64,000 nucleotides of DNA from Solirubrobacteraceae bacterium (lineage in GTDB: Bacteria > Actinomycetota > Thermoleophilia > Solirubrobacterales > Solirubrobacteraceae). The notes beneath the pieces were generated by a model, which saw only the letters and a list, made by a program, of their open reading frames with translations, made no database searches and was not told the DNA's origin. A program made the position numbers and the translations under genes. Positions 58,712 to 64,000 of this stretch are shown one piece after another (the stretch's first letter is position 1; every line of letters begins with the position of its first letter). The stretch is from the NCBI GenBank assembly GCA_025449845.1, contig JANWIP010000003.1:62001-126000 (forward strand). Reading direction: 5' to 3'.

Positions 58712-61700
58712 ATGGCGCTGCGCTCTCTACTGGGCTTCATCGACCAGGACCCCGGCGCGGCGACGCTCACCGAGCAAGGCGGCCGCGCGTTCGTAAGCGC
58801 GTCGCTACGCCCGTATGTGATCGCGGCGCTGGCGGACAAGCACGAGCGCCCAACGCTGGTGGTGGTGGGCGATGACCGCGCGGCCCGCGATCTGGCGGCG
58901 GATCTGCGCGCATGGCTGACGCCGCGCCCGGTGCGCTACTACCCCTCGCGCGGCGTGGCCTACGAGTCCCACCTGAAGCCACCCCCTCACCTGGTGGGCC
59001 TGCGCGTGGCGGCGCTGGACGCGCTGCTGAATCCAAATGGCGAAGAGCCCCCGGTGGTGGTGGTCTCCGCTGTGGCCCTGTCGGAGAAGGTCCCCGACCC
59101 GTCGCTGCGCCCGCGGTCGTTCAAGCTGAAGGTAGGCGAGCTGCTGGACCTGGAGGAGTGCTCAGAGGAGCTGGTGGCAGCGGGCTACGAACGGGTGGAC
59201 CAGGTCGAGGAGCGCGGTCAGTTCGCGGTGCGCGGCGGCCTACTCGACGTGTTCCCGGCGACTGAGGAGCGGGCGGTGCGCGTGGACCTGTTCGACGTGC
59301 AGATCGAGAGCCTGCGCTGGTTCTCGACGTTCACGCAGCGCTCACTGGGCGATGCGCAAGAGGTCGAGATCGCCCCCGCGGCGGAGCTCGCGGCCGAGCA
59401 CCGAGAGCTGGCAGAGATAGCCGCCCTGGAGCACGAGGATGAGCGCCCCGACGTGGCGGAGCTGCTGCCGGTGGATCGCTTCGGCGCGCTGCTGGACCTG
59501 ATCCCTCCCAGCACCGAACTGGTGGTAGCCGCCGAGGAGGAGCTGCCCCCGGCGCTGGAGGACCACTGGAGCGACGTATGCGCGGCCTTCCACGACAAAG
59601 ACGCCCACCACCTATACGTGAAGCCGCAGGAAATCCAGCAGACGCTGAGTGAGCGCACGCGCGTATGGCTGTCCTCGCTGCAGAGCGACCAGCCGATCGA
59701 GCTACGCGCGCAGGCAGCGGACACGGCGGCGCGGACGCTGGCGGAAGCGGAGCCGGAGCTGGAGAAGCTGGTGCGCAGCGGCTACCGCACCGTCGTGGCG
59801 TTCCCCCGCAGGGGCGAAGGCGAGCGCGCGGCATACAACCTAGGTCGCATGAAGGTGCAGTGGTTGGAGGGGGAGGGGGATGGGGCCGGCCATACGGGGT
59901 CGGCTGTGGCTGGGTCGGATCGGGCGGGGCTGGGTACTTCCGCGGGTAGGGCCGCGCCTTTGGAGCCTTCACTGCGATTCGCGGCTGCCTCGCTGCGCGA
60001 GGGATTCCTCGCGCCGTCCCTGAAGCTGGCGGTCTTCCCGGAGCACCGACTGCTGCGACGGCGGCGAGCGGCGAAGCCCGAGCGCGACGGGGGCGCGGTG
60101 AGACGCGGCGCACTGCGCTCGTTCACGGACCTGCGCACAGGCGACATAGTGGTGCACGAGGACCACGGCGTGGCGCGCTTCGCGGGCTTTCAGACCCGCA
60201 CGGTGGCGGACATCACGCGGGACTACCTGTACCTGGAATACCAGGGCGACGATCGCGTATTCGTGCCGACGGATCAGCTGGCGAAGATCTCGCGCTATGT
60301 AGGCGCGGGCGGCGAGCACCCGCCCCTCTCCAAGCTCGGAGGCACGCGCTGGGAGACGATGAAGGCGCGTGCACGCAGGGCCGCGCAGGAGCTGGCAGGC
60401 GAGCTGCTGTCGCTGTACGCGGAGCGCCGGCGACGGAGCGGCCACGCGTTTGAGCCCGACAGCGATTGGCAGCGCGAATTCGAGGCACGCTTCCCGTATA
60501 CGGAGACGGCGGATCAGCGCGAGGCGATCGAACTGGTGAAGCTCGACATGGAAGCCCCCCGCCCGATGGACCGCCTGATCTGCGGCGACGTCGGCTACGG
60601 CAAGACGGAGGTGGCGCTGCGCGCGGCGTTCAAGGCGGCAGGCGCGGGCAAGCAGGTGCTGATGCTGGTGCCGACGACGATCCTGGCGCAGCAGCACTAC
60701 GGCACGTTCAGCGAGCGCCTGGGCGACTATCCGATCACGATCGACCACGTGTCGCGCTTTCGCAGCGCCGCCGAGCAGAAGGCGGCGATCAAAGGCTTCG
60801 CGGAAGGCAAGGTGGACATCCTGATCGGCACCCACCGCGTGCTGTCCCGCGATGTGCGCGCAAAGGACCTGGGCCTGTTGATCGTGGACGAGGAGCAGCG
60901 CTTTGGGGTCAAGCAGAAGGAGCTGCTGCGTCAGCTGAAGCTGAAGGTGGATGTGATCGCGATGAGCGCAACGCCGATCCCGCGCACGCTGCAGATGTCG
61001 CTGGCGGGCCTGCGCGACATCTCGGTGATCGAGACCCCGCCGGAAGGCCGGCGGCCAGTGAAGACCTATGTAGGCGAGTACGAGGAGGATCTGGTGAAAG
61101 GCGCGATCGTGCGCGAGCACGAGCGCGAGGGCCAGGCGTTCTTCCTGCACAACCGCATCGAGACGATCGAGGAGACGGCGGAGCGCCTGCGCGCGCTGTG
61201 CCCGGGCGTGCGCTTCATGGTGGCGCACGGCCAGATGGGCGAAGGCGAACTGGAGGCGGTGATGATGGACTACCTGCAGGGCAAGTCCGATGTGCTGGTG
61301 TGCACGTCGATCATCGAGTCGGGGATCGACATACCGCAGGCGAACACGCTGATCGTGGAGCACTCCGATGCGTTTGGCCTGGCGCAGCTCTACCAGATAC
61401 GCGGCCGCGTGGGCCGTAGCCGCGAGCGCGCATATGCGTATCTGCTGTACGACAGCGCGGCGGCATTGACGGCCGAGGCGGGCCAACGACTGTCAGCCCT
61501 GTCGGACTACACCGAGCTAGGCAGCGGCTTCAAGATCGCGATGCGCGACCTGGAGATCCGCGGCGCGGGCAATCTGCTGGGCGACGAGCAGTCGGGCCAT
61601 GTGGCGGCGCTGGGCTTTGAGCTGTACATGCAGATGCTCGATGAGGCGGTGCGCGCGGCAGGCCCCTCCGAGGAGGAGGGCGGGGCGCAGGAGCTGCCCG

Positions 61701-62143
61701 AGCCGGTGCGCCTGGACGTGAAGGTGGATGCCTACATCCCAACCGACTATGTCCCCTATGAGCAGGCGAAGATCGAGATCCACCGCCGCGTGGCCTCCTC
61801 GCTGGAGGTGGCGGACGTGGAGCGCCTGCGCGAGGATCTGGAGGACCGCTTCGGCCCGCCGCCGGAGCCGCTGGAGAACCTGCTGTCGTTGCAGCGAGCC
61901 AGGATCAAGTTCGGCGCGGCGGGGGCGCAGGCGGTGAGCTTCCGCGGCGATCGCCTGGCGGTGACGCCGATCGAGCTGGACTCCAAACGCGCGAAGCGTC
62001 TACGCGAGCAGTTGCCGGAGGCGCTGTATGAAGCGGCGAAGTCGCAGGTGATGGTGCGGGTGCCGAGCGACGGTCCGCAGCGTTTCCCGGCGGTGGTGGC
62101 AGCCGCGGATGCCTTGCTGGCAGTGGTGCGAGAGGCGGCCTGA
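58712..62143 (+). CDS. mfd: Transcription-repair coupling factor
   Basis: The 1143-residue ATPase removes stalled RNA polymerase and recruits UvrA. The UvrB-like N-terminus covers about 1-340. A Gly/Ala-rich insertion near 385-430 is unusually low in complexity. The RNA polymerase interaction domain begins DLRTGDIVVHEDHGVARFAG near 470. The helicase has Walker A GDVGYGKTE near 623, DEEQRFGVKQKE near 727 and SGIDIPQANT near 870. The D7 C-terminal domain follows. Its ATG directly abuts the pth stop codon. Confidence 0.95.
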   Translation: MALRSLLGFIDQDPGAATLTEQGGRAFVSASLRPYVIAALADKHERPTLVVVGDDRAARDLAADLRAWLTPRPVRYYPSRGVAYESHLKPPPHLVGLRVAALDALLNPNGEEPPVVVVSAVALSEKVPDPSLRPRSFKLKVGELLDLEECSEELVAAGYERVDQVEERGQFAVRGGLLDVFPATEERAVRVDLFDVQIESLRWFSTFTQRSLGDAQEVEIAPAAELAAEHRELAEIAALEHEDERPDVAELLPVDRFGALLDLIPPSTELVVAAEEELPPALEDHWSDVCAAFHDKDAHHLYVKPQEIQQTLSERTRVWLSSLQSDQPIELRAQAADTAARTLAEAEPELEKLVRSGYRTVVAFPRRGEGERAAYNLGRMKVQWLEGEGDGAGHTGSAVAGSDRAGLGTSAGRAAPLEPSLRFAAASLREGFLAPSLKLAVFPEHRLLRRRRAAKPERDGGAVRRGALRSFTDLRTGDIVVHEDHGVARFAGFQTRTVADITRDYLYLEYQGDDRVFVPTDQLAKISRYVGAGGEHPPLSKLGGTRWETMKARARRAAQELAGELLSLYAERRRRSGHAFEPDSDWQREFEARFPYTETADQREAIELVKLDMEAPRPMDRLICGDVGYGKTEVALRAAFKAAGAGKQVLMLVPTTILAQQHYGTFSERLGDYPITIDHVSRFRSAAEQKAAIKGFAEGKVDILIGTHRVLSRDVRAKDLGLLIVDEEQRFGVKQKELLRQLKLKVDVIAMSATPIPRTLQMSLAGLRDISVIETPPEGRRPVKTYVGEYEEDLVKGAIVREHEREGQAFFLHNRIETIEETAERLRALCPGVRFMVAHGQMGEGELEAVMMDYLQGKSDVLVCTSIIESGIDIPQANTLIVEHSDAFGLAQLYQIRGRVGRSRERAYAYLLYDSAAALTAEAGQRLSALSDYTELGSGFKIAMRDLEIRGAGNLLGDEQSGHVAALGFELYMQMLDEAVRAAGPSEEEGGAQELPEPVRLDVKVDAYIPTDYVPYEQAKIEIHRRVASSLEVADVERLREDLEDRFGPPPEPLENLLSLQRARIKFGAAGAQAVSFRGDRLAVTPIELDSKRAKRLREQLPEALYEAAKSQVMVRVPSDGPQRFPAVVAAADALLAVVREAA

Positions 62144-62247
62144 GGCGGCATGTTCCCCCCTTGGCGGGGTGCGCAAATCGTTCTTGAACCAGGATTTAGA
62201 AACTTCTTAAGCACAACACATGATGTTTCCGCTAGAGTGCCCGCGTC
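62144..62247. other. Intergenic region between mfd and the PpiC gene
   Basis: A C-run and G-run (CCCCCC, CGGGG) just after the mfd stop could form a weak hairpin. TAGAGT lies close to the ATG at 62248. The rest is AT-rich (TTTAGAAACTTCTTAAGC) compared with its flanks, consistent with a promoter, but no clear -35/-10 pair stands out. Confidence 0.3.
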
Positions 62248-63474
62248 ATGTTCAAGGGATCTCGGAAGGTCGCGGCGCTAGGCGCCGTTTTCTTTGCCTC
62301 GCTGGCGCTATACGCCTGCGGCAGCAGCGGCGTGCCCAGTAACGCCGTGGTGCAGGTCGGCGGCGAACCGATCTCGACGACGACCTTCAATCACTGGCTG
62401 GGCGTGGCGGCATCTTCAAGCGCACAGACGGCGGCGGGCAAGACTGCGCCCAAGCCGGTCGTGCCGGATCCGCCGTCCTACAGCGCATGCGTCGCCCATC
62501 TGCAGGCGACGGCCCCGAAGCCGGCAAAGGGCCAGTCGGCCCCCACGGCGGCGCAGCTGAAGTCGCAGTGCGAACAGCAGTACACGGCGCTCAAGCAGCA
62601 GGTGCTGGGCTTTCTGATCTCAGCCAACTGGGTAATCGGCGAGGCCAAGGACCAGAACATCAAGGTCAGCGACGCCGAAGTCGAAAAGAAGTTCAAGGAA
62701 CTTAAGACGCAGCAGTTCCCCAAGGAAGCCGACTTCCAGAAGTTTCTGGCAAGCACGGGCCAGAGCCCGGCGGACCTGCTGCTGCGCGTGAAGCTGAACC
62801 TGCTGTCGCAGAAGATTCAGCAGGCGGTGTCCAAGAAAGGCACGCCGACGACGGCGCAGATCGAAAAGTATTACAACGAAAACAAGCAGCGCTTCGGCCA
62901 GCCCGAAAAACGCGACGTGCAGCTGATCCTGACGAAGACGCAGGCAGAGGCCGAAGCGGCGAAGAAGGAAATCGAATCGGGCAAGAGCTTTGAAAGTGTC
63001 GCCAAGAAGTACTCGATCGACCCGGCCAGCAAGGCCAACGGCGGCAAACTCCCCGGTGTGGTCAAAGGCCAGGAGCAGAAGGCCCTGGACGCGGCGATCT
63101 TCAGCGCCAAGCCCAACACGCTGGAAGGCCCGGTCAAGACCCCCTTCGGCTACTACATCTTCGAGGTAACGGCAGTGCACCCGCCGAGCCAGCAGAGCCT
63201 GGCGCAGGTGAAGGAATCGATCAAGCAGCAGCTGACGGCGCAGCAGCAGCAGGGCGCGCTGACAAAGTTCGTGGCGAGCTTCAAAAAGAAGTGGGAAGGC
63301 CGCACGGAATGCCGCACGGGCTACGTGGTAATGGACTGCAAGGAGTACAAGGCTCCGAAGACGCCCGCGACTCCCACAGGCGCAACGCCCCCCACGGGCG
63401 GCGGCACGGCCACGGCCACGCCGCAGACCCCGCAGACAACCACCGCGCCGCCGGCAAGCACCACCAGCAAGTAG
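62248..63474 (+). CDS. PpiC/SurA-type peptidyl-prolyl isomerase lipoprotein
   Basis: A 408-residue exported foldase. The signal and lipobox LALYAC put the lipidated Cys at about residue 25. A SurA-like N-terminal chaperone region with a Lys/Ala/Pro insertion covers 35-210. The rotamase domain is at about 225-325 (RDVQLILTKTQAEAEAAKKE, FESVAKKYSIDPASK, KTPFGYYIFEVTAV). A C-terminal Thr/Pro tail follows. It helps exported proteins fold at the membrane face, possibly including the large cassette proteins. It lies 105 bp after mfd. Confidence 0.85.
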   Translation: MFKGSRKVAALGAVFFASLALYACGSSGVPSNAVVQVGGEPISTTTFNHWLGVAASSSAQTAAGKTAPKPVVPDPPSYSACVAHLQATAPKPAKGQSAPTAAQLKSQCEQQYTALKQQVLGFLISANWVIGEAKDQNIKVSDAEVEKKFKELKTQQFPKEADFQKFLASTGQSPADLLLRVKLNLLSQKIQQAVSKKGTPTTAQIEKYYNENKQRFGQPEKRDVQLILTKTQAEAEAAKKEIESGKSFESVAKKYSIDPASKANGGKLPGVVKGQEQKALDAAIFSAKPNTLEGPVKTPFGYYIFEVTAVHPPSQQSLAQVKESIKQQLTAQQQQGALTKFVASFKKKWEGRTECRTGYVVMDCKEYKAPKTPATPTGATPPTGGGTATATPQTPQTTTAPPASTTSK

Positions 63475-63493
63475 CCAACCCCTCGGGCTGGCC

Positions 63494-64000
<507 letters not shown>

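Overview
The window is high-GC chromosomal DNA. It carries the housekeeping series rsmI, metG, tatD, rsmA, ispE, glmU, prs, rplY, pth, mfd, a PpiC-type foldase and eno. Together with an LCP-family protein, a PucR-type regulator, an LppX-like lipoprotein and very large exported propeller proteins, this suggests an actinobacterium, most likely of the class Thermoleophilia (Solirubrobacterales). That placement is inferred from gene content and order. I could not run a database search.

Layout. 1-6491: single metabolic and membrane genes (SRPBCC protein, nucleoside-diphosphate-sugar epimerase-like protein, LhgO-type oxidase, cation/proton antiporter, TetR regulator, FmdB-like protein). 6655-15147: accessory cassette 1. 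15224-22460: ATPase, LCP protein coupled to a Phd/VapC pair, rsmI, orphan antitoxin, two Fic proteins. 22519-29402: cassette 2. 29451-33053: metG, VapBC, tatD, MazF pair. 33073-41689: cassette 3. 41717-48323: rsmA-ispE, AbiE-like pair, PucR regulator, lipoprotein, CAP-domain protein. 48451-54514: tRNA-Gln followed by a mosaic of toxin-antitoxin pairs, a Cys-repeat exported protein, recombinase-like remnants and tiny ORFs. 54582-64000: the compact glmU-prs-rplY-pth-mfd run, a PpiC foldase lipoprotein and the start of eno.

The most interesting object is a cassette present three times. Each copy has a consensus-like sigma-70 promoter (TTGACA, 18 bp, TATAGT). A 400-460 nt leader follows, containing several stem-loops whose arms change in a compensating way between copies, one invariant 11-bp hairpin, and a CT dinucleotide run of 11, 12 or 13 units. 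Three genes then lie almost without gaps: gene A (exported beta-propeller protein), gene B (exported DUF11-like multi-module protein) and gene C (a TetR regulator with an extra C-terminal winged-helix domain). All six exported proteins end in a polybasic tail. A short remnant of the gene C winged helix lies downstream of ispE, so a fourth copy may once have been there.

The cassettes and many toxin-antitoxin modules sit between housekeeping genes that are usually neighbours. Several of these accessory genes share one promoter design: a -10 box 6-10 nt before the start codon (leaderless mRNA) overlapped or flanked by an inverted repeat. This points to autoregulation by the encoded antitoxin or regulator.
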